From Papaver somniferum (Eukaryota; Streptophyta; Magnoliopsida; Ranunculales; Papaveraceae), in assembly GCF_003573695.1 (NCBI RefSeq), contig NC_039366.1:164438339-164502338 (forward strand): a DNA stretch of 64,000 nucleotides, given 5' to 3'. Positions 20,582 through 33,093 of this stretch are shown here, in pieces; position 1 is the stretch's first letter; each line of letters opens with the position of its first letter. The notes under the pieces are model-generated. The model had not been told where the DNA came from and searched no databases. It saw only the letters and a list, made by a program, of their open reading frames with translations. Position numbers and translations under genes: made by a program.

Positions 20582-23078
20582 TGAAAAAGCGGGGTCCAAC
20601 AACCACACCTAATATTTTTCTTAGCAATTTGTATGGACTAACTCCAATATTCTTTCAAGAGAATTAACAAGACAGTCAGACTCAATCTTAAGAAAAGTAT
20701 ATCCAAGAGTTATAGCTCAATTTCTCAATTAAATATGCAATCAAGCAAATAGGAATTTGCGAGCCCGATTGAATATAAGAAATAACTTGGACGGTATCAA
20801 AAACCAATATCCAAGTGTCAATCAATTAATCAACAACCCAAAGGTCGGATTCACAAAATGATTGAACTTACGCACAACCTGTGATATTTCAATTATATAA
20901 ACAAATATAATGCAGAAAATAAATAACACATACACAAGAAATTTTGTTAACGAGGAAACCGCAAATGCAAAAAAACCCCGGGACTTAGTCCAGATTTGAA
21001 CACCACACTTATTAAGCCGCTACAGACACTAGCCTTCTTCAAGTTAACTTCAGACGAGAATGTAGTTGAGCCCTAACCAATCTTACAATGATCAAGGTAC
21101 ATTCGCGTTCCTTATGCCTCTGAATCCCAGCAGGACTCCGCGCACTTGATTCCCCTTAGTTGATCTCACCCACAACTAAGAGTTGCTATGACCCAAAGTC
21201 GAAGACTTGATAAACCAATATGTCCCACACAAAAAAGTCTATTGAATAGATAAATCTGCCTCCCACAAAAATACCTAAGAGTTTTGTTCCATCTTTTGAA
21301 AAATCAAGGTGAACAGGAACCAATTGATACATCGGACTTATATTCCCGAAGAACAGCCTAGTAATATCAATCACCTCACAATAATTTTAATTGTATGGTA
21401 GCGAAACAAGATATTGTGGAATCACAAACGATGAGACAAAGATGTTTGTGACTGCTTTTTATCTTTCCTATCAGAGATTAAATCTCGAGCAAATCTTAGA
21501 GAAGATAATACTCAATACTATAGAAAACAACAAGATCAGAACACGCAACTACAGAGAAATAGTTGGGTCTGGCTTTACAATCCCAATGAAGTCTTTAAGT
21601 CGTTAACCTACAGGGTTTTGGAAAAACCTAAGGTTAAAGGAGAATCGACTCTAGTCGCAACTAGTACCACACATGAGGTGTGGGGATTAGGTTTCCCAGT
21701 TGCTAGAGTTCTCCCTTATATAGTCTTCAAATCATGGTTTGCAATCAATGTTACCTTGGTAACAAAGCATTCAATATTCACTGTTATATGAAAACCTGAT
21801 TAGACTCAAGCTAATATCTTTCAACAGTTAGATCGAACTTAGATTGTTACACACAAATGAAAAGTGACTTCATTTAGATATGAGTAACCGTACCTAAACG
21901 TGTGCACCTTGTTGGCTCAACATAGTTAACCGAAGTTAGCCATATGAACACTTTCATATCAACCTTATTCATCTTAACCATAACTAGTTCAAATGACTCA
22001 AATGAAACTAGTTATAGAGTTGTTCAATTGTTTATATTCTCATAGAAGTATACAAGACACAATTGAAGCAAAATCGATTTTGATTCACTCGAATCAATTC
22101 ATGAACATTATAGCCACGGTTTGCAAAAGATTAAATTCCTTAATATATAAATGTATTAGTTCATGAACAAACCGATTTTAGAACATAACCTACTCAAGTA
22201 TGCGAACGGGTATGCATACCTAAGTTGCCGGACTAAGTTTGGGTTCGCCAGTATGCGAACGGGTAAGCATACCTTCCAAACTCAGTTAAATCCCGGAACT
22301 TGAAACTCACGCCAGTAAGCTTACCGGTATGTATACTAAGTTCCCAGATTTTCATTAACCAACCAGTACGCATACGTGTATGCATACTACGGTTCCCGGA
22401 CTTGGAATATCTTGCAACAGTTAGCATACAAGTACGCATACTGTGTTATATCCAATCATGGTTATTTGTTCTAAACTCCCGTTTCAATCATTGAAACATT
22501 ATTAGAAGACGACAATAGCTATCTCACACAAACTATTAGCTTCTAAGCAATTTTCAAGTGATCGAATGATCAATACGAAACATTCTGAGTCTACATCAAA
22601 TGACTGTCTCACACAAATCATGTAAGATGTTACAAGGAGATTTTCACATGATCATCTTTTGACTTTCGTCAAGAATATAAGATGAACTTGGTTAAAGCGA
22701 AAGCTTACCAACACATAATTTGAGAAATATGTAAGCGAGTTAAACTCAGCTCGAAATATCAAATGTGTATAATCGAAGTCTATATAGCTATACGACTTTT
22801 GTGTCAAATAAGAGATAGAGTAGATATACTTTTGAGTGATTGATAAGTTCAAGTCTCCACATACCTTTTGTTGATGAAGTTCCACAAGCTCCCCTTAATA
22901 GTTCTTCGTCTTCAATCGATGAACGTCGTGAAGTCTAATTCTCAACAACACTTTCTATCCTAATCCGAGACTTATCTATAAGTAGACTAGAAATCAAGAC
23001 TTATAGTTTTGACAACTAAACTTGACAACAAGCTTAAGATAACAATGCTTGCGAGTTTGACCGAGCAGTGCTCTAACA
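20582..23078 (-). repeat. 3' LTR of C (2497 bp)
   Basis: TGAAAAAGCGGGGTCC to GCTCTAACA, followed by ATCTCCCCCTTTGTC, the minus-strand polypurine tract. Core near 20938-20998, TATA box (CTTATATA on plus) at 21715-21722. Five paired-decamer units lie between 22198 and 22441. Confidence 0.92.
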
Positions 23079-24398
23079 ATCTCCCCCTTTGTCAATTTCA
23101 GTGACAAAACTATCAATACATATGGATCACAAAATAAATAAACTTTGTAGCTTCTCATCCAAATGCTTGATTTCCTTGGTTCTTTAACATTACTCGAAAT
23201 ATTTGTCACTTCCAAGTACTCCAGTGATTCTGAACGTGTTCAACTCAACATCATAGTTGTTGAAGATCTGAAGCTATAACAATGAGAAAACAGTAGGTCC
23301 CAATCATTGTTATACAATGTCATAGTATTATTACACAACATCAAAGTCCAATTGTATCACAACTTTGACAACAATACTATGGTGATATGTATCACTCCCC
23401 CTTAGTCAATACTTCATCTCACATGAAAACCACTCCCCCTTACATAATGATCCGTAAACCATATGTATTTGTAGTGTGAACTACACATTGATTCTCCCCA
23501 TTTTGTCAATATAAATTGGCAAAGGTACGAAAACTAGTGGGATCATAATGAAATTATCATAGAGATACTTCATGACTAAAAGAGAACATATCAACTTTGT
23601 TTCGATGATTTCACATATTCGAAACTTGGTGTATTCATCAAGGAGTTTATAAAGATACAAGAAAACTCCTACAATATTCCACAGCCGCACTCCCCACAAA
23701 GATTTGGTAATTAAGCACAAGTTCAATTAAGAACTCTCCCCCATAAATGTTATTCCAAAAGAAAAACAAGAGCGACCTTACTTTTACATGAAAAGAAGGA
23801 TTTTTTTTGACATTAACAAATTACATAAAACATAAAACTCAATTAAATTAACCATAAGAGAACCCATAACTAATTTAATCGGAAATGCTCAACATAAGAA
23901 AACTTACGGAGCCGCACAGTAGTTTTACATAAAAGTGGATCAGGGAAATATCAATACTGCGGAATATTCTAAGAGTCAATCTATTTTTCATCAATATTTG
24001 CATAAAGACATATAATAAACTTAATCTTTGTAATCAAAAGTTCATCCTATCTTCCATCAAAATTTACATAATGACATAATAGGCTTAACTTTTGACATAT
24101 ATCGGACAATCATAGTTCACGGACACAAACACACATATCCCGTAACAATTTTTGCAATATATAAAACCAATAAAGATTAATACTGCAAAATCATCTTCCA
24201 AATAAACTTTAGAATTTAAATAAATGAATCTAAAAATATTGCAAGATGAAAATTGTTGGCAATAGCTATGTGTACTCACAATAATTGCTATCCCAAACCC
24301 TAGTTATCCTTCTTAAAAACACAAGAACAAAATTCTCATAAGAAGTTTCCTAGATAAAATAAAACAACTCTAAAAACAAAAACCGATCACAAGCTAAA
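23079..24398 (-). other. C internal 3' non-coding region
   Basis: Minus-strand 3' region between C's small ORF and its polypurine tract. Several CTCCCCCTTAG/ACTCCCCCTTAC runs (23395-23450) are purine tracts on the minus strand. No convincing ORF. It aligns by eye with 29420-30800 of D and with 39150-42273 of B, which shows these elements share an old 3' region. Confidence 0.7.
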
Positions 24399-24850
24399 TC
24401 AAGGTTCATGTTCGGAAGCTTCACGGGTTTCAAGGCCTTTGAGCTTGTGATTGACAACTTCAACCGCTTCTTCGGAGACGATATTCTCAATGAGAAGAAC
24501 CTTCACATGTGTCTTCATGAGAGAAAGGTCAGAATTAACCTTTTTCAACTCAGTTCGTAACACATCAAGACCCTTCATGGTGTCAACAAACTGTAGTTTT
24601 TCTTCCTCAAAGTGTCTAATAAAATAAAGAACCACTTCAGCAGAAATCTCTTCATCATCCTTAATGTCTGAATAAGTATCAGGTGATTGAGAAGAGAGCT
24701 CGTCAACTTTTACAAGAGTTCATCAGGTGATTGAGAAGAGAGCTCGTCAACTTTTACAAGAGTTCTTTTCTTCATCCCTTTAGACTCGAAACCAATACCT
24801 TTATCAAGAAGACATCTTGCAAAATCACAGGTGCGAGAAGGTGAAGACAT
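24399..24850 (-). pseudogene. C ORF2: small protein gene 3' of gag, broken by a 44-bp tandem duplication
   Basis: ATG at 24850 (MSSPSRTCDFARCLLDKG), and a second part ending at 24399 with a helical charged region (LRTELKKVNSDLSLMKTH). A 44-bp direct duplication at 24678-24765 shifts the frame and brings in a stop. Without it the gene would be 136 codons including the stop, an exact multiple of three, so the duplication is secondary. It has the same position as ORF2 of A and D. No domain recognised. Function unknown. Confidence 0.5.
24678..24765. repeat. 44-bp tandem duplication
   Basis: Two adjacent copies of a 44-bp unit beginning ATCAGGTGATTGAGAAGAG, with no visible difference between them. 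The perfect match suggests a recent replication-slippage event inside C's ORF2. Confidence 0.95.
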
Positions 24851-25383
24851 TCTTGACAGAAAAGAAAATATCATAGAGTACGCGTATGTGACTCAATAGG
24901 TTTGATATTTAAATGGTTTCCTAGGGATGCCGAGCTTTAGGGTTTCTAAAGATAGTTCGTGACAAGTAAATGGGTACCCGTATGAACACAACCCGAACCC
25001 AAAAGAGAAACTAAACTTAAACCCGTAATTTAACCTTTTACAAGGTAAACAAGGACATCGAAATTTTGCTACGTGAAGATATTCATTCGCAATTTTTGGC
25101 TCAATAAATTTTATATTTCTAAAGAGAGAAACAAATTTAGAGCAAAGAATAGCAGGCAACTTTGTTGCAACAAAACAACAAAAAAAAAGATTTTCACGAA
25201 ATAAAAATCGAAGAAATTCACTAGACACAACCAATACTTAGGTAAATCTTGTCTGTAAACAATAGTTTAGCTATGGACGATAAGAAAATAGCTCAACTAA
25301 GCAAAAAGCATTTTACCAATAAGTATACCTGATCATATCTCACTCAACCAGGATTTTTTGTGAGTGAGGTTTCAACCTTGTGA

Positions 25384-26545
25384 TCAATTAGCACAAGTAT
25401 GAGCCCTAAGCTCATTAAATGAATGATGTTCGCGATTGAGTCTCTTTTTCCTTCCAATTGTTGGAGAGAACCCTCTTTGATGTGAAAATTTATCATAAAA
25501 TTTGTTGTCATCAAAATATGAGACTAAGTTCGAATCTTTACCAGAAGAAGTTTGCATGAAGTATTTTGACATCCTGTTGATAAGATCCTTGTATCCTTCA
25601 ATTATCAGATTAAGGTTGTCCTTCATATTTCCACAATTGCTTCCATCAACATGTACCTTTTCCACATCTTGAACATCATTATTCACATTAGGTTGAGAAG
25701 AACCTTTCTGAAATCTCCTTGAACGATTTGTATTAATGCTACAATTAGTTTGAACGTTCGATGAGCATATTGAACTGACTTTCCTGGAAGAATTCACAGG
25801 GTGAGTATTAAAAACAATAGGTTTACACATCCGAAAGTCAGTTACACCTTTGAGTATTAAATCTAAGGTATGATGAAGTCGACCAAATTACTTGTCATTC
25901 AGCTTCAGTTTGATCTTCCGTTGAACATGTCCTTTTGAATTACAAAAAAGACATACTTTCTGATCACCGGAGTGATTAGAGAGTGAAGCATTAGAAACAT
26001 CGTTAGAAAATTTCTTCCTTCCATGAGAAGTGGTAAATCCATGATTAGTGAAAGAACCAAGCACTTCTTTATCAATAGGAAGGGTTTGCAGTTTAACTTC
26101 TGAAGTTGTTTGCATTTGAGAAACATGATTAGAATTAGTTACGTTTTTAAATATGACAGCAGACTAAGTAGTATTTGGTATGACAGACTCCCCAGAACGA
26201 CTTTTTTCTTGAATAGAGAGATTACTAAATAGCCATTCAATTTCACAGGCATCTTCTTTGAGTTTAGCCTCCTCAAGAAGAACCCTTAGTTGGGAATCAT
26301 GATCTTTTATCATACCAACCATTGTATTAACCTTGTGTTTCAGTCTGTTGATTTCAACTGCCTGGATTCAAACAAGTTTTAGATTCACTACACTCTCTCG
26401 GGTTGCTTCCCTTTCTACTTCAGAATCAAATTCATCGGTAAGAAGATCAGGGTAACACATATCAATACTTCTCTGTTTCGTAGGAACAAAAGGTTCATCT
26501 ATATGTGAGATTGACAAGTCTTTCTCTTCAATAAACAAAACTCTT
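25384..26545 (-). pseudogene. C gag, C-terminal half
   Basis: Minus-strand frame from 26545 towards 25384, broken by stops at about 26367, 26166 and 25888 in otherwise one frame. It contains an acidic linker (PTKQRSIDMCYPDLLTDEFD), a predicted coiled segment (RLKHKVNTMVGMIKDHDSQL), a defective zinc knuckle CLFCNSKGHVQRKI whose last Cys is Ile, and a long tail ending RAHTCAN. The UBN2 N-terminal half is absent because E inserted at 26546 and the far side was later deleted. It would have been a nucleic-acid-binding gag. Confidence 0.65.
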
Positions 26546-28252
26546 TGTTAGAGCATTGCTCGGTCGAACTCGCAAGCGTTGCTATCTCAAGCTTGTTTGT
26601 CAAATTTAGTTGTCAAAACTATATGTCTTGATTTCTAGTCTACTTATAGCTAAGTCTCGGACTAGGATAGTTAAGTGTAGTTGAGATCCAGACTCCATGA
26701 CGATCATCTTGCGAAGACGAAAAACTACTCAAGGAACCAATGAAACTTCATCCGAATGTGGAGACTTGAACATCTATCACTCAAAAGTCTATCTACTCTA
26801 TCTCCTACTCTTGAGACAAAAGTCGTATAAGTATGATAGTTTTCATACATACACATTTGCTATCTCGAGCCGAGATTATCCCGCCTATCTATTTATCGAA
26901 ATATGTGTTGGTAAGCTTTCGCTTTAACCATTTTCATCTTCACCCGTGACAAAAGTCATGATGACGTTTAAATCTCTTGAAAATTGCTTTGATGAAGATA
27001 GTTGTGGATAACGACTATTATAACATTATAGAAGAATGTTTCAATGATTGGAATGTAGAGTTGAGATTATGTAACCATCTATGGATATAAGCATATATAG
27101 TGTGTTCGCACATTAGTGTATAAATCCATGTACCGGAAACCAATTGTGTGCATATGTGTGCATACGAAATTGGTAAAGGAGACAGGTTGGGTACGCGTAC
27201 CCGTACGCGTACTGGCGGAACTTTTCCTCCCGGAAAATTCTGCTAAGTTTGTAGTTTACAAACTAGTAAACCAGTCACCTTAGGTACGCGTATCCGTACG
27301 CGTACTGGCAGAACTTTTCTACCCAAAAAATTCTGTTGAGTTTGGAAACCAAAACCAACTCAATCCGGTTGCTAAGGTACGCACACCCGTACGCGTACCC
27401 AAGATGGTTATTTTCTCAAATCGGTAGTTCATGAACTTAAACAATAAATTATAATGAATGTAATCTTTGCAAACCATGGCTATATTGTTCATGAATTGAT
27501 TCAAATGAATCAAGCCGATTTTGTTTCAATTGTGTCTATGTATAAAGACTTAAGCAATTGAACAACTCTTCAACTAGTTCTTTTGAAGTCATTTGAACTA
27601 GATATGAAGAAGATGAATAAGGTTAATATGGAAGTGCTCTTATGGCTAACCATTGGTTAACTATTTGTGAACCGACTAAGTGTACACGTTTAGGTACGGT
27701 TACTCAAACCTAAATGAAATACATTTCATTTGTGTATGACAAGCTAAGTTTCGATCTAACAGTTGAAAGATATTAGCTTGTATCTAATCAGGTTTTCATC
27801 TAACGTTGAATATTGAGTGCTTTGTTACTAAGCTAACATTGATTGCAAACCCTGATTTGAAAACTATATAAAGGAAAAATCTAGCAACTGGAAAAACTAA
27901 TCCCCACACCTCCTGTATGATACTAGTTGGTTTAGCTAGAGTCAATTCTCCTTTAACCTTAGGTTTCTTCCCGAGACCCTGTAGGTTAACGACTTAAAGA
28001 CTTCATTGGGATTGTGAATCCAGACGAAACTACTTCTCTTGTAGTTGAGCAATCTGATCTTTCCATTTCTATCGTACGAGTTCAATTGAAAGAATTGACT
28101 TGAGATTATATCTCCGATAAGGCAAGATAAAAAGAAATCACAAACATCTTCGTCTCATCGTTTGTGATTCCACAATATCTTGTTTCGTTACCATACGATT
28201 AAGATTATTGTGAGGTGATTGATAATTCTAGGCTGTTCTTCGGGAATATAAG
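26546..28252 (+). repeat. 5' LTR of E, first part
   Basis: 1707 bp of U3 and part of R, up to TTCGGGAATATAAG. TATA box TATATAAA at 27865-27872. It carries three 93-bp-spaced GTACGCGTAC pairs at 27191-27398. It ends abruptly at the junction with truncated D. Confidence 0.88.
27191..27398 (+). repeat. 93-bp tandem repeat with paired GTACGCGTAC palindromes
   Basis: Three 22-bp cores, each a decamer GTACGCGTAC (or a one-to-three-base variant), 2 bp, and GTACGCGTAC, start at 27191, 27284 and 27377, exactly 93 bp apart. The 71-bp spacers share GGCGGAACTTTTC/GGCAGAACTTTTC and AAAATTCTG. About 470 bp upstream of the TATA box, inside U3. Confidence 0.9.
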
Positions 28253-28259
28253 AGCACAC

Positions 28260-29419
28260 AAATGAAAACCTGATTAGATTCAAGCTAATATCTTTCAAAC
28301 GTTAGATCGAAAACTTAGCTTGTTACACACAAATGAAATACACGTTTTAGGTTTGTGTAACCGTACCCAAACATGTACATTTGTTTGTTCAATAATAGTT
28401 AACCAAATGATTAGCCATATGAGCACTTTCATATTAACCATATTATTCTTCACCATAACTAGTTCAAATGACTCAAATGAACTAGTTAGAGAGTTGTTCA
28501 ATTGTTTAAATCTTATAGAAGTATACAAGACACAATCGAAGCAAAAACGATTTGATTCACTCAAATCGATTCATGAACTTTATAGCCACGGTTTGCAAAC
28601 TTGCATTCCTTAGTTAATATAAGTATAAGTTCACGAGTAATCGTTTTTAGATATTACCAACCTAAGTACGCGGACTTGGTACGCGGACTTAAGTACCTGG
28701 AATAAGCTTGTAATTTACAAACTTCAGCAGATTTTCTCGGGAAGAGAACCTCTGACAGTACGCGGACTGGGTTCGCGGACTCTTGTTCTGGTTTTCCTGA
28801 GCAGCAAAGTAAGCATACTTTGGTTCAAGGGATAAGGACTTATACATGTATGTGTTATCACACAATGCTTATATCCAACAATGGTTATATAATCTAAACT
28901 CTCATTTCATTCATTGAAACATTCTTAGAGGAAGTTATATAGTTGTTATTCACAAACCATTTTTCGTCAAAGCCATTTTCAATTGATTGAAACATAACAT
29001 GACTTTTTTCACTAGGTAAAGATGAACTTGGTCAAAACGAAAGCTTACCAACACATATTTCGAGAAATAGATAGGCGAGATAAACTCGGCTCGAAATAAC
29101 AAATGTGTATAATCAAAGTATATACAACAAAACGACTTTTGTCTCATGATAAGATATAAAGTAGATAGACTTTTGAGTGATAGATAAGTTAAAGTCTCCA
29201 CATACCTTTTAGTCGATGAAGTTCCACCAGTTCCTTGAGTAGCTCTTCGTCTTGTATGATGATCGCCATGGAGTTATTGAGCTCAACTACACTTTCTATC
29301 CTAGTCCGAGACTTGGCTATAGTAGACTAGAAATCAAGACTTATAGTTTTGATCACTAACATTGACAAACATGCTTTAGATAGCAACGCATGCGAGTTCG
29401 ACCGAGCAGTGCTCTAACA
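28260..29419 (-). repeat. 3' LTR of D, truncated
   Basis: About 1.16 kb from AATGAAAACCTG to GCTCTAACA, matching the right half of D's 5' LTR (from about 34302). Followed by ATCTTCCCCTTTGTC, the minus-strand polypurine tract. Paired decamers GTACGCGGAC occur at about 28674-28696 and 28758-28780. Confidence 0.88.
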
Positions 29420-30817
29420 ATCTTCCCCTTTGTCAATTTTAGTGACAAAACTATCAAAACATATGGAATACAAAAATAAATAAATAAACTTTTGTAGCTA
29501 CTATTCCACATGCCTAATATTCAACATTACTCGAAATCTTCGTCACTTCCAAGTATTCCAATGACTCCAAAGGTTGTAAGTTTAGCATCATCGTTGTTGA
29601 AAATCCGTATCTATAACAATGAGAAAACAAGAATTCTCAATCATTGTTATAAAGTGTCATAGTATTATTATACATCATCAAAGTTCAATTGTATCACAAC
29701 TTCGACAACAATACTATGGTGATATGTATTACTCCCCCTTAGTCAATACTCCATCTCACATGGAAACCATTCCCCCTTACATAATAATCCGAAAACCATA
29801 TGTATTTGTAGTGTGAACTACACATTAATTCTCCCCCTTTTTGTCAATAAAATTGGCAAAGGTACGAAAACGGGATCCTAATGAAAATTTCCATAGAGAC
29901 ATTTCATGACCAAAACAAAGCACATATCAACTTATTTAGATGCAATCATATAGCTGAAGCTAAATGCTTTCATCAAGGAGTTTATAAAGATACAAGATAA
30001 CTCTTATAATATTCCACAGCCGCACTCCCCACAAAGATTTGGTAATTGAGAACAAGTTCAATTAAGAACTCTCCCCCATAAAATTTCATTCCCGAAAGAA
30101 CAACAAGAGTGACCTTAATTTCATAAGAAAAGAAGGATTTCTTTGGACACAACAAATCACATACGAATATGAATTTGAATCCAAAAATAATACTCAATTA
30201 AACTAACCACAAGAGAACCAGTGATTAATTCAATCGGAATACACAACTAAATTACCACAAGATGTGATCAATTCAATTGGTCATTCTCAACATAAGAGAA
30301 CTTACGGAGCCGCACAGTATATACATAAAATATGGATCAGGGAAGATCAATACTGCGGAATAGACAAGGATTCATTCTATTTTCCATCACTATTTGCACA
30401 ATGACATACAATAGACATAATCCTCGTAAAAAAAAGTTCATCCTATCTTCTACCAATATTTGCATAATGACATAATAGGCTTCAAACTTTTGTGATGTCA
30501 AAAGCTCATTCATTCTTTTATCAATACATGCATATCGACGTATGAAATACTTAACTTTTGACAAGGTATGGGACAATCATAGTTCACGGACGCAAACACA
30601 CATATCCCATAAAAAATTGCAATATATAAAACCATAAAGATTAATACTGCAAAAATCATCTTCCAAAAATTTTTAGAATTTAAACAAATAAACCTAAAAA
30701 CATGAAGATGAAAATGTTGGACATAGCTATGTGTAATCACAATAATGGCTATTCCAAACTCTAGTTATTCTTCAAAACAAAAAAGAAGATTCACTAGATG
30801 TTAAGACCTTTGAAGAA
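29420..30817 (-). other. D internal 3' non-coding region
   Basis: AT-rich minus-strand 3' region between ORF2 and the polypurine tract, with ACTCCCCCTTAG and TTCCCCCTTAC runs (29731-29780). It aligns with 23079-24398 of C. No convincing ORF. Confidence 0.7.
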
Positions 30818-31177
30818 TTATTTATCGTCCCCGAACTCCTTGTCGTCAACATTCATTGGGACATAAGGTTCATGAAGATAGGAGTTAATATCAATAAACC
30901 TTCTTGACTGATATCGAACCAGGGCCTTCTGAATCTCATAAGTCTTAAACACAAAAGCCTTTATTTGTTAAATCTCCTTTTGCATCTCCGTTAACACTTC
31001 AAGAACATCAGAAAACTTCTGAGAATTTGAAGGAACGTCTCTTGGCTTCCTTACATTCCTTCTTTTTCTTTTCAAAGTTGGAGGCAACGGATATTTCTCT
31101 TTTTCCTTCATGATTGATGGCTTGACAATCATATCAACATCTTTTCCATCAGAAGACATAATGCTTGGAGTATCCAT
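30818..31177 (-). pseudogene. D ORF2: small basic protein 3' of gag
   Basis: ATG at 31177 on minus, 300 bp after gag. 119 codons with one in-frame TAA at 30968-30970 (codon 70). It starts MDTPSIMSSDGKDVDM and has a strongly basic cluster (LKRKRRNVRKPRD near residues 35-47) that would serve as a nuclear-localisation or nucleic-acid-binding patch. It ends with an acidic tail (MNVDDKEFGDDK). Same place as ORF2 in A and C, and similar opening to C's (M-S/D-x-PS). No domain recognised. Function unknown. Confidence 0.5.
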
Positions 31178-31475
31178 AAACGTATGGGTTTGTGAAAGGA
31201 AATCACAATCTCAACAAGTAGTCTTAAGATAAAAGAAGTTTTAGGGAAGGAAAAAGGAATGTAGGGTTAACCTTTAACAGGTTCGTGCATGCACAATTAT
31301 GAACCCTAAAGAGAGTAGAATTTTCGAGAATGACCCTCCTTTATTGATAGACAGGGAATCCCAAAAAAAACAAAATTAAGAAAAGAAGAACCCAAACTTT
31401 TCCTAAAGCCTGAGAGGTACACAATCTTTTCTCTTTTGATCAGGCACATGAGACAAGATTTACAAATCAACACAA

Positions 31476-33028
31476 TCAAGTTGTGTTGCAGCGAACAACA
31501 ATTTGTCCATCATGTTCCTCTTCAGAGGAATCCACAGACCTCTGTCTATCAAAACAATTTGACCATATTTTCTTATCTAATGGTCTTCTTTTGTCTTTGG
31601 AAACTAACTTCTTAGACGAAGATAAAATCTTACATACCTCAGCAGTCTTCTGCGCGAGTTTAAGCTTGTTTTCTAATCGATTTACTCTTCGTTGAGGTTT
31701 GTTGACATGTCTCAATTTGTGTTTATACTTGTAACACTTTGATAGTTCATGACCCTTGAGTGAACAATATGAGCATGTCAGTATTGAATATAGTTCAGGC
31801 ATCTGAGATGTGCAGGCTGCTAGACACATAGTGGTACCTGAAACATCATACACAGAGTTTCCAATAGAAAGGTCAATTTTATATTCCAGATGGTTGGGTT
31901 TTCTTATGAAAGAATATCAAGATTGATGTGTGTATTGCTACAATTATCAAACTCAATATTTTCACAAAGAAGTGCAACGCTCGATTTTTCATCTTCATTA
32001 GAATCATAGCTGTCAGACATTTCATCAAGTGTTGCAACAAGATCTTTTTTCCCAGTGTATTTCTTTCGATTTGGACACTCATTTGCAAAATGACCAAAAC
32101 CTTTACACTTAAAGCACCGAGGCATATCCTCGTCATCAGTTTCATCAATATCCCTATTTTTAGGAGGAACACAATTACGAGGTTTATCTGATGACTTGGA
32201 TGTATCTCTGGAAAACCGTTTACTTCTCTTCAAAAGAACTAAACTATCTTGTGATCAACGAGACTGACTTGTCAAGATCTTCATCTGATGAACCGGTCTC
32301 AGAAAGATCATCTTCAGAGATATAGAAACTTTTACTTTTATCAAGTAACTTAATGTTCTTTAGTGCTTTGAAAGCAACATCCTTACTAGCCTTGGACGTA
32401 TGCTCATGATCAAAGATCTTTAGCTTCCCAACCAAAGTATTTCTGGAAAGCGTTGCGAGATTATTTCCTTCAACGATGGCATGCTTCTTAGAATCGTATC
32501 TAGATGGCAGTGATCTGAGAATTTTCATCACAATTTTCTTTTCAGGAATAGTCTTATCCAATGCAAAAGATACATTAAAAATTTCAGACACTTTGTGATT
32601 AAACTCATCAAACGTTTCTTCATCTGCCATACGAAGGTTTTCCCAGTCAGAACTAAGGTTTTGAAGCCTAGCTTCTTTCTCATTAGTATTTCCTTCAAAT
32701 ACGGTTTCTAAGATATCCCAAGCTTCCTTAGACTTTGTGCACATAGTCACATGGTACTAAGGGTCTGGGTAATGGCATGTATGATAGCATTTAAGCCGTC
32801 AGAATTATGCTTTGCAACAAGAATTTATTTTGGACTATATCTATCTATATCCTTTAGTATAGATACATTGCCTTCTGTATTAACCAGAGGATCATAGACA
32901 TTAAAAACACGTACCCGTGTTTGAAAGTCACGAGCTTGAAGAAATGCACGCATAGCAATTTTCCACCATAGGTAGTTTGAGCCATCGAAGACTGGTGGTA
33001 CGTTTATGGAGATAAAATTCATGTCCAT
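31476..33028 (-). pseudogene. D gag, UBN2-type, with two CCHC knuckles, broken
   Basis: Starts at 33028 (MDMNFISINVPPVFDGSNYL), 66 bp inside the element from the LTR. It has a stop after codon 67 (32825), a one-base frameshift near 32750, a shift near 32240 and stops before 31853. Domains in order: UBN2 (AFLQARDF; SKEAWDILETVFEGNTNEKE; ILRSLPSRYDSKKHAI), an acidic linker (SEDDLSETGSSDEDLDK), a first zinc knuckle CFKCKGFGHFANEC at about 32113-32072, a second CSYCSLKGHELSKC at about 31773-31732, and a basic tail ending CNTT. It stops before any protease. It is a capsid/nucleocapsid precursor of a Copia-type element. Confidence 0.8.
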
Positions 33029-33069
33029 AGAGTTAGATCACTAAACACAGACTTGTAATGTCTTTAAAC

Positions 33070-33093
33070 GTGTTTGCCTGCTCTGATACCAAT
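33070..33093 (-). other. Primer-binding site of D
   Basis: Plus reads CTGCTCTGATACCAAT just before the LTR start at 33094. Minus reads ATTGGTATCAGAGCAGG, complementary to initiator tRNA-Met and identical to A's. Confidence 0.9.

Noticed and set aside
27191..27398. CRISPR-like repeat array
   Set aside because: Plant nuclear context, only three cores, spacers similar to each other, and the same motif recurs as LTR U3 sequence.
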